Source: Fratercula arctica
Lineage: Eukaryota; Chordata; Aves; Charadriiformes; Alcidae
NCBI GenBank assembly: GCA_947846985.1
Contig: CANTUZ010000005.1
Location: 18,448,389-18,512,388, forward strand
Length of the DNA: 64,000 nt
Direction: 5' to 3'
The position numbers and the translations under genes were made by a program. Below, in pieces: positions 53,420 to 64,000 of this stretch; position 1 is the first letter of the stretch; each line of letters begins with the position of its first letter. The notes beneath the pieces are model-generated. The model saw only the letters and a list, made by a program, of their open reading frames with translations, was not told the DNA's origin and searched no databases.

Positions 53420-56400
53420 CTAGACAAAAGATGAAAAGAAGAAGAAAAAAAAAAAAAGGTGTTATTACCAGGAGTGCCTCCTAGAAAATGCCAAGGCAGG
53501 AGCAGATGGGTTGACATTTGAGGACAAAAAAAGCCAGGCACCTGCTTTCCCACACAGCAGCCAACCCCCCACCAACACTGCCATTTTGGGAACAGCACGG
53601 ACCTTTGCCAGCCAGGTCAGAGGAGAAGGAGAGGGGAAGAGGAAAAGATCATCTGGAAAGACGTGCCCGGTCAACCTGACTTTAAGTTACAAAACTCCAA
53701 AGCTCAGGGAGACGGGTGTCCTCTCGCACCCGTCTGACATTTCCCTCGCTCCAGCAAGACCAGGGAAATTTTTCCTTCTTTTACACTTCTGCAAGTGGCA
53801 AGGCGCCAGGCTCCAAAGCATTAGTCAGAGCTAAAAACAATAAAATAACTGAAACCACCAATATACCCAGAGAAAACTACTTATTTGTCAGCACCAAAGA
53901 GTGCCTTAAGTAGTAAGTGTGTGGCTTATACAGCTGATGAATGAATGAACGATTCTGTTGATTAGTTTAGGATGAGAACTGGCCAAATGCCTGGTTAGGC
54001 AATTCCTATCAGTATAACCAGTTGTATTTGTTACAGCCAGTCCTCGCACCGCAGGGCAGAAGTGAACCCACCCACGGTGCTCTCGTGGCTTGCATTTCTG
54101 CACAGCCCAAGTCAGGGCTGGGTACAGACCACCGCCTGTGGAAAACCACAGCCAGGGAAGAGCCAGGGCTGGATATGGCCACTCGACTGATCTTTGTTGA
54201 ACCCCAAATGTGTGTATCAGAGCCTCAGACGGAGTCAGAGGGAGCGATGCTGCTCTTCGGGGAGCAACGTGGCAATATCACACACCGCACCAGGTTTGGT
54301 GATGGCCTTGTTGTAACACTATGGCTCTCTTAAAAGCATCAGCTGCCCTGAGGCCAGGGGAAGAGCTGGAGAAGGGCCCCCAAAGCTTCCTCCAAATCCA
54401 TGGTGGGTCTTAAATTAGAAAGCCAGGCTCTTCCTCACTGGGAAGCTCTAACCGTGACTTTCATTACTTCATTACTCAGCTGATACATGTGAAATGTCTT
54501 GAAGGAGCAGGTGGGCTGACTTAGGTTCAAAAGGAACAACTGCAGCTCAGCAGCTTTCTATTTCAGAGGAAGGCAGTAATCCCATAGGCTCCAACCCTGC
54601 CCTATAAGGGATCCTCTCCATTCCCCAGCAATGACCCTGGACACCATGCATTAACACCAACAGGATTTAAAAACCCCGTGTTCTAAGCAGTAGTAAACAG
54701 CCAGCATTTTTTCTTCTAATTCCTCATTTATCCTCTTTTGGAAATTCAGTATTGCCCTGGAAGTAGTCCCAGCAATGGCTGTGTTATGAGCTGAGTAGCT
54801 GGACAGGAGGGTGATCTACTGCTAGGACACGTGAGATTTGGGTTCAGTGATCTCTTGGCTGCTTTTAACTTGGTAGCTGTGACTGACCACTCCTCAAGTA
54901 CAACAACCATCCCAAGGAGTACTCTGGGGACTCTAACCCCACCAGGCAGGAGGAATCTTGGAGGAATTTTGTGTTTGGGAGGAATTTCAGCTCTTCAAAT
55001 GGCTTTTCTGCTGATATCAGTTCCTGCTGGTTCTTCTGTTACTTGGATGCTACAACATCTCTGGTTTCTCTCCCCTGGTCTTTTTTATCTAGATGATCAA
55101 ATCTTCAGGATAAAGACTTCCGCTTGCTATCTGCACAGTGGCTAGCAGTATAATAGGTCTGCAATCTCATTTCAGCCTCCAAAAGTTATTCAAGCTATCA
55201 GTAATAACGCTTGATGGTATGTTGGTTTATGCAGCGGAACAGCAGAGCTTCTCCTGGCAAAAGCCCATAGAGGGAACCTGCCAGATGCCCAGCTGTTGGC
55301 TCCTTCCAAAATGCATGATCTCTAAAGACTCAGGGCAATGACCAATCCTCCTACAGATTCTGCCTTTAATTTATAAACCCAGATTTCCTTCTTCACAAAG
55401 TGGGGGGGGGGAAGGACTTTTAAAGGGCTTCAGGCTAAACTCTTCTTCCCTCTCACTCCAGTGGGAACAGGGAACAAGAATAATAATGCTCGATACTGGA
55501 GGAGAGATCAGTTCAAGAGCCCTGTGTATGCATACAGAGAGCAAACGTCTGTTCCGTGTAGGATAGGCACGTAATGCAGCGCATGCTGTTCTTTCCAAAG
55601 CAAACGAAGTCAATGGGAGTCTTTGCAATCAGGCTTTCCACCATTAACAGTTATTGGAATGAGCTCATCTAGTCTCCAATTTAGCTCTAAGGACATCTTG
55701 CTGAGGGTTGTCACATCGGCTGTTCCCCTACACCCTTCCATATTTGTTAATGCAAGCGCTGCAAATGCGAATGGGATTTTACATGGCATCTGTCCGTGTG
55801 CTATAAACGCCGAGCGAGAATGCCAGCATCCCTGACACCATCAGACCCCAACCCTGAGGGGGTTTCTGGGCCCCGTATGAAATGAATTAATAACAAGTGC
55901 ATTGGCAGACTCTGTGCAGAGATGAGCCAGATGCAGAAACCCCACAGGCTAGGGCAGGGGGGACAAATCAATCCAGGGGGAGGTGGAGATTTCAGCTGTG
56001 CAAGGGCCAAATGTTCAGCCAAGTTTGGTGGCTTTGTCGGGAGGAGCTGGTATTTGAGGCTGTAGCTGACTGCCACTGCCCTGGCTGGAAAGCCAAAAAG
56101 GTCTCGCCTCAAGAAGAACAAGGTGTCTGTCTGCTTTGAGGCATTCAAAAGCCATCTGGTCCCTCGAAGCCAGGGACAAAACACAGACCATCATAGCAAC
56201 AGCCACCCGAGACGAGAGAGGCTCTTTGATGCCCAGCACTGTCCACGTCGCTAACTCTGTCATCAAAGCAGCCAACAAAACCAAACCATATCTACATCCA
56301 AAAGGCAATAAAGAAAGCAATCTGCTAAGAGCAGTATTTTTTGCCGTTAGGATTAAGTTCACTGAAGGCAGTGGAAAGTCTCCAGCTGGCTCAGGATTAC

Positions 56401-58060
56401 CCCTTTGGTGGAAATTATTTTACACACAGCAAATGCAACCTAACATTAAGGCTGTTAGCACCTTAAGGCAATAATTGGGTTTTGTTTGTACAGTGGCAGA
56501 AAAATGGGGTCTGGTCCTGACTGAGGTTTAAGGATGTAATAAAATCAATTAGTTAATACTGCCCACCATTTGGAAGGAAATCAAAACACATGGGGAAGTT
56601 TCACCAGACCAAAAACTTCCTGCCTGCTCCCACCCCTTAAAGGTGAAAGCAAAGGTTATTTTCTGCATTTTGTTCAAGCTAAGCGGGTCACGGCTGGAAG
56701 GACAAATACCCCAATCCTCATTAGCCCCAGATGGGCAGGAACGCCGCGTCCCTTTTGGCCCCAAATGCTCCTGTCCTTGGCTGAAAGAGCAGAGCCAGCA
56801 CATCCCAAGAAGCCTCTTAGCAGCTGAGAATGCACCCGGGAGGGGGAATGGGCTGCCTTGCACCTCCAGGCCATCCCTGGAAATAACCCACCTGTCAATC
56901 ACCCCCTCCCAAGCCAGGCCATACAAGGAGGCAAGGTAGCAAGAGCCATACAGAAAGGGGGAAGGACAAAAGTGGCCATGCACAGGCAATGGGAGCTGGC
57001 AGGGACAGCTATCAGGCGAGGACTAGGGGTACGATCCACCAAGCACCACATGGCCACGCTGCCCCAGCAGGAGCTGCTGCAAACCCAGTGCATCTTTTTA
57101 GATACATATATGTATATATTAAAAAATATGTGTATTATATATAACTACTAAATATATACATATACTTTTCTATATAAAAAGTATATACATATACTTTTTA
57201 AAAATCTATATTTCTTCCATCCCTCTGCCTCTTCCCTTTGTTTCTGAACTGCTCAGTAATTTCCAGCAGAAAACGTTTCTCTCCGTGGGGGCTGGAGAGC
57301 GAAATGCCCACAGCAGCGCTGCTGCTGAAACAGGGTAGCAGGACCCAAACGCTGCTGCAGGCTCCACTGGCACAAAGCAAAATCCCCATCCCCTGCCCCA
57401 AAATGTGCCCTTTATCCTTGTCTTCAGAGTGATATGACCTGTCAGATCCCTGCGTGGGGTTTGCTAGCAACAACAAAACCAAGAGAGAGGACTAAAAGAT
57501 AGCATGGTTAGCTTATAGCCCCTGCCTTTCCCAATTTTCCCTCCCAATTTTCTTCTTTTTTGTGGAAGGGGGCAGTTTTCCATGACCGCATTTGTGGTTC
57601 TCGGGTTTCCCTCTAGCCCCACACCCCGCAGCCCTCCTCGCCTGCCGGCAGCTCCCTGATCATCCTGCCCTTTATGCCTCCCGCCTCAGCCATCCCTTTC
57701 TCCAGAAGACAGGAGAGGGAAGGTCAGCGCTTCCCTCCCACTGCTGGATCAAGTTTTCCCAAATGCCCCAACAGATGACACTTCATTCCCAGTCCTGGAC
57801 CTTGGTCTTGGAAGGGTCTTTTCTCCCACCACTAGTCCTTGAGAGCTCAGAGCACACCCAAATCTCTGCGAGTGGCACAAGCCTCACACAATACCTGACA
57901 AAAGCCAGGAAGGAAAAGTGCCTTTTCCTTAGGATCCTGTCCTCGATCCTGGATCTAGTGGACCCTTACCCTCCCCTGATGCTTCTCTATTCAAACCAAG
58001 GCTCAGCCCCTCTGCAGTTTTACCCCCCCGGCATCATCCCTCACCAGGGCTCCTGCTTAC
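53420..58060 (-). other. TNNT3: TNNT3 intron 1 (4.6 kb)
   Basis: Contains an AT-rich microsatellite-like patch at about 57100-57195 built on TATATA and TATACTTTT. No exon or mobile element is recognised. Confidence 0.7.
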
Positions 58061-58129
58061 CTGGGAGGAGTGAAGCGAAGCACGGAGCTCCCTGCTGAAG
58101 GGGACGGGCAGGCTGGTATCTGCGAGCGT
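58061..58129 (-). other. TNNT3: TNNT3 exon 1 (noncoding 5' UTR)
   Basis: A donor CTCCTCCCAG|GTAAGC ends the exon at 58061. A TATA-like TATAAGT at 58151-58157 places the start near 58125-58130. Vertebrate troponin T genes usually have a short noncoding first exon, with ATG in exon 2. The 5' boundary is an estimate. Confidence 0.75.
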
Positions 58130-58150
58130 CCCAAGGTGATGCAGCTGTCA

Positions 58151-58157
58151 ACTTATA
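58151..58157 (-). promoter_or_regulatory. TNNT3: TNNT3 TATA-like box (TATAAGT)
   Basis: It lies about 28 nt above the expected start of exon 1 and about 90 nt above its donor. An E-box CAGCTG at 58142-58147 lies just downstream. Confidence 0.65.
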
Positions 58158-58300
58158 GTGACATTTGATCATCTGGAGGAGCCGATTGGCCCCAGACCCC
58201 CTGTGCTGGGTAAGGAAGGGAAGAGAGCGGGGATGGGGCGGGGAGGTGGGGAGGGGGGAGTAAGGGAAGGGGAAAAAAAAGGTCATACCATGTATAGGAG

Positions 58301-58314
58301 CAGCTGGAGGAATG
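58301..58314 (-). promoter_or_regulatory. TNNT3: M-CAT element next to an E-box, TNNT3 upstream region
   Basis: On the minus strand CATTCCT (58308-58314) matches the M-CAT motif bound by TEAD/TEF-1, and CAGCTG (58301-58306) is a bHLH E-box directly beside it. The pair is about 180 nt upstream of the predicted start. M-CAT sites were defined in the chicken cardiac troponin T promoter, so the pairing fits muscle expression, but function here is inferred. Confidence 0.55.
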
Positions 58315-60849
58315 GCACAGATGATGCTAAAATGGGAGGGACATGTTTGGAGAAAAAAAAAAAAAAAAAAAAAAACAAACCTCCAGGGCTTATGTTTCTA
58401 TATTTACAACCCACCAGGCAGGCAGAGCTTAAAGAGGGGTATCTGAGGCAAAGGCACCTCGGAAACAAATGGCGGGGGCCCCACAGCGCCGTGGTGCATG
58501 GTCACTGCTTAAAACCTGGTCGTGGTACCCCAGCTCTTGCAATCTCAACACAGCAGCAGCCTCTGCTCTCTCAACCAGGCAGGACCCCCTCCTTCCCTGC
58601 CACCCCTCTACACATAAATAGCTTTGGTTGCTCTGCAGGGTTAGAGACTGCGGAGGGCTTGGGGACCTTCTGCCATCCAACGCTCTTTGAAACGAGCAGT
58701 CATGGGGCATGTGAGAAGTCAGAAGCATGTAGCACACGTGTCACATGTGTGTTTGTGTGGGGGTGGTTTGTGGCATGCACCTACCTCTTGCTGAGACTAC
58801 CAGGGCTCTGCCACACATCAGAGCTGGAGAAGACCTGGATCAAAAAAGCAAGAAAGCGGGAATGCAGCAAGAGAGCTTGTCTGACCTCAAGCCACCCTTC
58901 TTAGCATGATGTAAAAGCATTATTTAAATAAGGACATCTTAGAGAGGGCAAACCCCAGATGGCTGGAACCCACCTAGGATCCTGTAGGTGCCCGGAGGGG
59001 TTTTGCCACCCGAGCACCCTCCGCAGTTGCACGGCTGTGCCGGCAGAGGATTGCAGTGCCTTGGACAACCCTCTGGCTCATGGTTTCCATTTCACTAAAC
59101 CTCGCAGGCTGCGGCTCCCCATCCCCACCCTCCCTTGGCAGGGCTCCCCGGCTGTGCAGAGCATGCCCTCCCGTGTGCCTGGCAGCTCCAGCACCCTCTT
59201 TCTCCCAGCCTGTAGGAGCAGAGAAAACCTTTAGGAGCTGCAGGGCAGGCGGTATTTTTGGCCCGGGTCACAGATCGATTCCTGCCCACTCTTTCCCTGC
59301 CGCTTGCAGGAAAGGGTCCCCAACCGAGGATGTAGAGACGAGCTTTTAAAGCCGTGGAGCAGGAGCACAGCGCTGCAGCCTCCCCTTCACCAGGTAACAT
59401 GCACGAGCCAAAATCCCCTCTCCAGCTTGTATTCTCCGTCTGTCCGGCAGCTTATCCGCTCGCCTCCCTCCCGCAACCCAGCTCGAGCCAATGCTTTTGT
59501 AACTCATTGGGTGGGAGAGGGACAGTGCATCCATCCTGAGCGCCCTGGCTGCGGCCGGGAGGAGTTTCCCGGGTGGGGGAGCTGGGGTGGGCACCCCGAG
59601 CTGCTGAGGAGAGCGGCACCTGCATGGGGACATGGGGCCAGACCAGGTATTGTGGCCTCTGTTCCCCCATCCCAGCTCTGCCAAAAGTGCTAATGCAGCA
59701 AACCAGCCTTCATGCTGCATTTTCAGTGCCATCAGGCATTTTTGCCACCTTCCACTGGCTCATTTTCCTTGGGCACTGCACCAGCTGGGCACGTCTCCAA
59801 GAAATACTGTATTTGCCCAAACTGGCAGCAGAGCGTGAATGCATGGGAGGGGAGTCCCCCAGCTCTTTCTCCTTTTCCATTTGCCATGGACTCGGTTTGG
59901 CAACAGTATTCACCAGCCTCCTTCACCTGCCTGCCAGTTATAGACTGTCCCCATTGCTGACAGGGCATCAAGGCTCAGGTCTCCCACTGATCAACCAAGT
60001 TAAAAAGGAAACGTGCGTGTGCAAGTGTGTGTGCAGCCTGGGCGGTTCTCAGCAGATGCGAGGAACACTCCCGTGGTCCCGTCTGGCCCGTTTGCTGCCA
60101 GTCGGTTGGCAGGAGCAGCGTGAGCATCTTTGCAGGGTTGCACAGCCTCTGCTGGAGCGGTGCTGCTTGTGCGCCAGTGGCAGGGAAGTGCTCCACATCA
60201 CTCAAATTCCCCTCTCAGCATCTTGATAAATGGGGACGTAATGCAGGCTACAGGAGGGACAGGTAACCAGATGTTTCCACCTGCTGCAGCTCTGTTTTCA
60301 AATAGATGAGATGCAAACGTTGCTCCCTGCAGCATCCCCTTAGTTCCTGTGCACATGCATCTGCACTCAGCTCAGTTCCTGATCTGGACACATTGGGCGA
60401 CTGCTCCAGACAATGTCCATCTTTACATTATACACCATGTCCATGCTCCGTCTTCCCTATCACCACCCCTTGCGAGCATGGCCCATCTGCTTAGTACTGT
60501 CCCAAAGGATGTCTGTGCCTCTGATGGGCTGCCTCTGCAGAGCGCTCGTGTCCATGCATCTTGTCTCCAGTCCCAGCGTGACCTGGTTCCCTCTTCCCAC
60601 AGGACCAAAGGGATCTGCTCCATCCCTCTGGAAGAGGGCTTATCTGATGTACACATCCTCTGTTTGTTCTGCTGTCATCTGGTTCACAACCAAGGCTCAT
60701 TCCCCACAGCCCATTTTATGTTTGCCCTTTCTTCCCTTTGTGGATGTCTCTATCTGCGTTGTCACAGGATCCTCTCAAATATTTGTTTCAGGCCTTAGCT
60801 GCATACCCTGTGCTTTAAATATGTACCTTACATCTAGTCCTTATGTCAC

Positions 60850-61044
60850 CTCTTGATGCCATCGCACATCAATTTCATTCACAGCCTGCGACATTTTCAT
60901 CATTAGCTTTGCCTCTCTTTCCTGTAGCTCGTCCTGCTCTAGGATATATATTTTGTGCTGTCTTGACATCGGCTCTTCTCCCTGCATCAGCAGCAAGGTG
61001 TACTTGGACTTGCCTTTGAGCTGCTGCGGCGCAGCCATGCCAGC
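60850..61044 (-). CDS. Unidentified exon-like coding segment, 63 codons
   Basis: I do not recognise this protein. A good acceptor (TTTGCTTGCTCTCTAG) is followed six bases later by GGCATGG, a fair Kozak start. Then come 63 open codons to a possible donor GAG|GTGACA at a codon boundary. The peptide starts MAAPQQLKGKSKYTLLLMQG and continues with a charged, probably helical stretch containing QHKIYILEQDELQEREAKL. Composition is protein-like, unlike other open frames nearby. It could be the first coding exon of a minus-strand gene upstream of TNNT3, or a remnant. If not spliced, the frame stops two codons later. No partner exon was found. Confidence 0.4.
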
Positions 61045-64000
61045 CTAGAGAGCAAGCAAACCACCACCGACTACCTCCTGCTCGCTACTGATTGCACGGG
61101 CCACATGAGAGAGACACGATCCCAGCTGTGGCCGCATTTCTTCCAAAAGCTATCAGGTTTTGTCAGGCAAGGGTGCAGCAAGCACCTGCCTTTGGAGAAG
61201 TCCCTCTCACCAGCTGCCAGGTTAGAAGACAGCACCAAGGCCAAAAAGGGCATCCATGCAGGTCACAGACATGAACCAGGGTCTCAAACTGCATAAAGTC
61301 CCGCCACCTGCTGACCTCAAGCCAGAGCCTGGCATGCTTCTACAGTGGCAGCATCTCCACCTGGGAGAGGATACAGCACACCAGTGTTCCTCCTTGAATA
61401 GGAAGTAGAGGCTGGGGCAGAGATCTAGAGGAGTTTCCACTAGGCAACCTAACCCAATATTGCATTTCTTTTCGGGAGGTAGGAGCACCCAGACTGGTTA
61501 TTTGAGATGGGCCACAGGAATATGCAGCATAGCAGGGCCACTTGCAGGGCTGTAATCAGCCCTTCTCATCTTTTCTGGCTGTTGGCTGACCTATTGCAGC
61601 AGCCAGTGCGCTCGGCAGGAGATGCCTTTAAATACAGTGTTCACACATTAGCCCCGATAATTTTACAAATTGCATAAAAGATGGGCACTTTGGCCAAATG
61701 CTTGTGTCTCTATTTTTTATATCCTCACCCCCCATGCTGATTGCACACCAGTCAGTGGGCAGCATTTCAAGGATCGCTGCCTCCTATGGCTGGATGGTGC
61801 CCAGCCAGCGGGCTAAAAAGCCCTATAAAAGTGCATCTAAAAACCTCTACAGTCCTGGAAGTCTGAAATTCTACCTGCAGCTTCACGTTCATTAAAGACT
61901 ACAGTTTGTAAATAAAATCAGCTACATCCTTCCCATAAAACAGGTGCTCTTTCACAACCCAGGAGAGATGTAACTCCCGAGAAGGTAGAATACCTATCCC
62001 TTGTTCACCAACTACTGACCAACACAGAACAAACTGATCTAATACCGAAGCGGATCCTGCTTTGGCACACAAGTTGGGCCAGAGGACCTCCTGAGCTCCT
62101 TCCTCACCCAAACTTGCCCATGACTCTGCACTTACACCTTTGAGATAGAGCTACAGAGGAACATCCACTGACGTTGTCTTTCATCCGAAAATGGTTAAGT
62201 TATCCAAAGTGAAATTATTTGCCAGGAAAATGTGTTTTACTTGAGTTGTCCCATCATTCGCAGTCTGAGTGTTTCTTCTTCTTTTTTTTTTTTTTTGCCT
62301 CTCTGAAGTCATATTTGAATGCTTTCAAAACAACATCTTTTGATTTTTTTGCATGATATAGCTATTCTAGTTTTGGTGTGTTTGTCCACTTACACAGACA
62401 TCAGCACTGAAATACTTGAAGTTATCTATGAAAGCGTGTTGATTAAGCTGACTGGGAAAGGGTGGAGATGGGTTTTTCTGGTTCATGACACTTTCAATTA
62501 TAAACCTTTTACCATGATTAAGGGCAGGCAGGAAATGGGAATCACAAAAGGCACTTAGGAAGGAAAACTAAATTCTTATCCAGTTCTCCCCCACCCCCCC
62601 CTTCTACTCTTTATCCCACTCCAGAGAAAGGGTTTCTGCAGTGGGTTTTAATGAGCAGTTCAAGGTTAGAGTAGATGCCCTACATTCACCAAAACACTCT
62701 TTCCAGTTTAACTGAAGCGGTTGCCAATAAAAAGGCAGATCAGGTACTGACTAAGTAAGTACGCTCAGAGAAAGGACAGAATATATATATATAATTAATT
62801 ATTTTCTGTTCTTGGGTAAAATCCAATGACCTGTTTTATGCAGCCGGTCAAGCAGAGATCAGAAGAGCCTTAAACTTTAACATCAGCTCCCCTATTTAAG
62901 TATCAGCAGACTGCTGCCATTTTACAGGCAATGGCATCCTGAGGAATTTGAAACACAACCCAAATGGGCCAAGCAAAGACCAGGCTTCCTCCCCAGCTCC
63001 TCTAATAGCCCTGGCTTGGCATTTGGGCTCAGGATCTCAGTCCCTCCCCCAGCTAGAAGAGACCTGGTGCAGCGCTTGCCACGCACAGCGATGCGGCTCT
63101 TGGCAGCAGCTGCTCAGATACAGGGGAGAGCAAGTATTCACCAGGTTGTGGGTTCACCTACCTGAATCCTGCAGGGTGGCTGGGGAACCTCAGGGTACCA
63201 ACACCTTCTCCTGATGGGGCTCCATGGCATCTCAGAGGTTCAGAGGCATAAAAAGGAGAAGAATGGGCAACAAATAACCTTTCTCTTATTACCTAATTAC
63301 CTTATTACCAAATTACCTCTGTATGACTCCATCTGCCTTCCTGATACTGCTCTTCTCCTCCTTGCATCTGGGGGCAGGGAGTCAATCAACACCTCCATGG
63401 AGGACTCTGAAGTGTCACCCCTTCTGTGAAATTCAGTCAGTAGGAGAATCTGTCTTATCTTATCCCCTCTTAGCCTGTAAGAGCAGAAACTCTACACGTT
63501 GGCATAAGAAACAGGGAGGGATCTGAACACCTACTTCAGCATCAGATGCAAACGTAAGCCAGCCTTGTGCATTGTTCATACAGAGCATGCTGCAAATACA
63601 CTCATTAGGCTGGTGTGGTTTTGGTGGTGACAGTGGCAGAGCGGAGTACATATCATTGGGCGTTTTTAAATTCTGTTGAAATTTTCTTATTTATAATGGC
63701 TTATTTTCTAAGTTTCCAGTTGGGTTGGCTCTGGTTGTTATTTTCTGGTTTTCTTCCCAGCAATATTTTCAGTGTTAGAGACACACAAAGTCACCAGCAC
63801 TCCTAAAGCACAATGGAAGTTTTGAGTTGTTAAAGTCATTGGTCAAAGAGGAATTAATTGCATTAGGGTATCTGCCTGAAGGATTGAGCAGCTACCCTGC
63901 AATCCTTCCACAGGTCAGTGCTGCTCTAAGGAGCAGCGTGTCCTGCAGAGACAAGTGTGATCTCATCAGTCACCAGGGAGACAGAGAGGTAGAAAGCAAA
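61045..64000. other. Right end of window
   Basis: No recognisable exon, RNA gene or mobile element. It contains the CTCF-like site at 61300 and a T-run near 62282-62296. Confidence 0.6.
61300..61314 (-). promoter_or_regulatory. CTCF-like site upstream of TNNT3
   Basis: On the minus strand TCAGCAGGTGGCGGG fits the CTCF core at 13 of 15 positions. Confidence 0.4.

Larger units (their letters stand above)
58130..60849. other. Region upstream of TNNT3
   Basis: Contains the TNNT3 promoter motifs up to about 58320 and a 23-nt A-run at 58353-58375. It is moderately GC-rich, with several overlapping open frames in both directions that I do not accept as genes. Confidence 0.6.

Noticed and set aside
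58158..58904. 248-codon plus-strand open frame across the TNNT3 promoter
   Set aside because: It starts at GTG, runs through the A-rich homopolymer giving poly-Lys, and overlaps the TATA-like and M-CAT region. It is explained by low stop density, not coding.
60349..60856. Overlapping 149- and 147-codon plus-strand frames
   Set aside because: Two frames open over the same bases indicate composition rather than selection, and neither peptide looks like a known protein.

Overview
The window reads as nuclear DNA of a bird. It has two CR1-type LINE 3' ends typical of birds, compact introns, and two vertebrate genes lying head to tail on the minus strand: MRPL23 (mitochondrial ribosomal protein L23) and TNNT3 (fast skeletal muscle troponin T). 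These two genes are neighbours in tetrapods, near the IGF2/H19 region of mammals. The species cannot be fixed from the sequence. The variable region of TNNT3 lacks the fully His-rich Tx repeat known from pheasant and curassow relatives, so a bird outside those groups is plausible.

Layout, low to high coordinate. 1-13300 is gene-poor sequence beyond the 3' end of MRPL23. 13370-24703 is MRPL23: five coding exons, 156 residues, start codon in a CpG-rich promoter with an ETS-type site. 24730-26270 is a short intergenic gap holding a CR1 fragment. 26275-58130 is TNNT3: a noncoding first exon at 58061, start codon in a small second exon at 53402-53404, and then a long array of 12-18 nt exons between 52243 and 40335 that encode the acidic N-terminal variable region. 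A constitutive block (exons 9-15, 36094-32204) encodes the tropomyosin-binding and troponin-core segments. Two mutually exclusive 41-nt exons follow (16 at 31482-31522 and 17 at 29187-29227), then the terminal exon with stop at 26621. Using every small exon and one of 16/17, the frame is open for 837 nt (278 residues plus stop). 58130-64000 lies upstream of TNNT3 and holds one unidentified exon-like segment (60850-61044, minus).

The most interesting structure is the TNNT3 small-exon array. At least nine tiny exons share near-identical donor sites (GTATGTG in eight of nine) and similar intron flanks, so exon and flank were duplicated together. One fossil copy (about 42870-42950) has lost its exon. 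A CR1 and a 24-bp tandem repeat have landed inside the array, and several acceptors are NAGNAG. His and Gln alternate at the same position of the repeat, which is directly relevant to the metal-binding Tx element of some birds. Other notable points are a candidate unreported 24-nt frame-preserving exon between exons 17 and 18, three good matches to the CTCF consensus, a perfect 45-bp tandem duplication at the 3' end of MRPL23, and an echo of TNNT3 exon 3 at 50912-50925. I found no prokaryotic, viral or CRISPR-like system.
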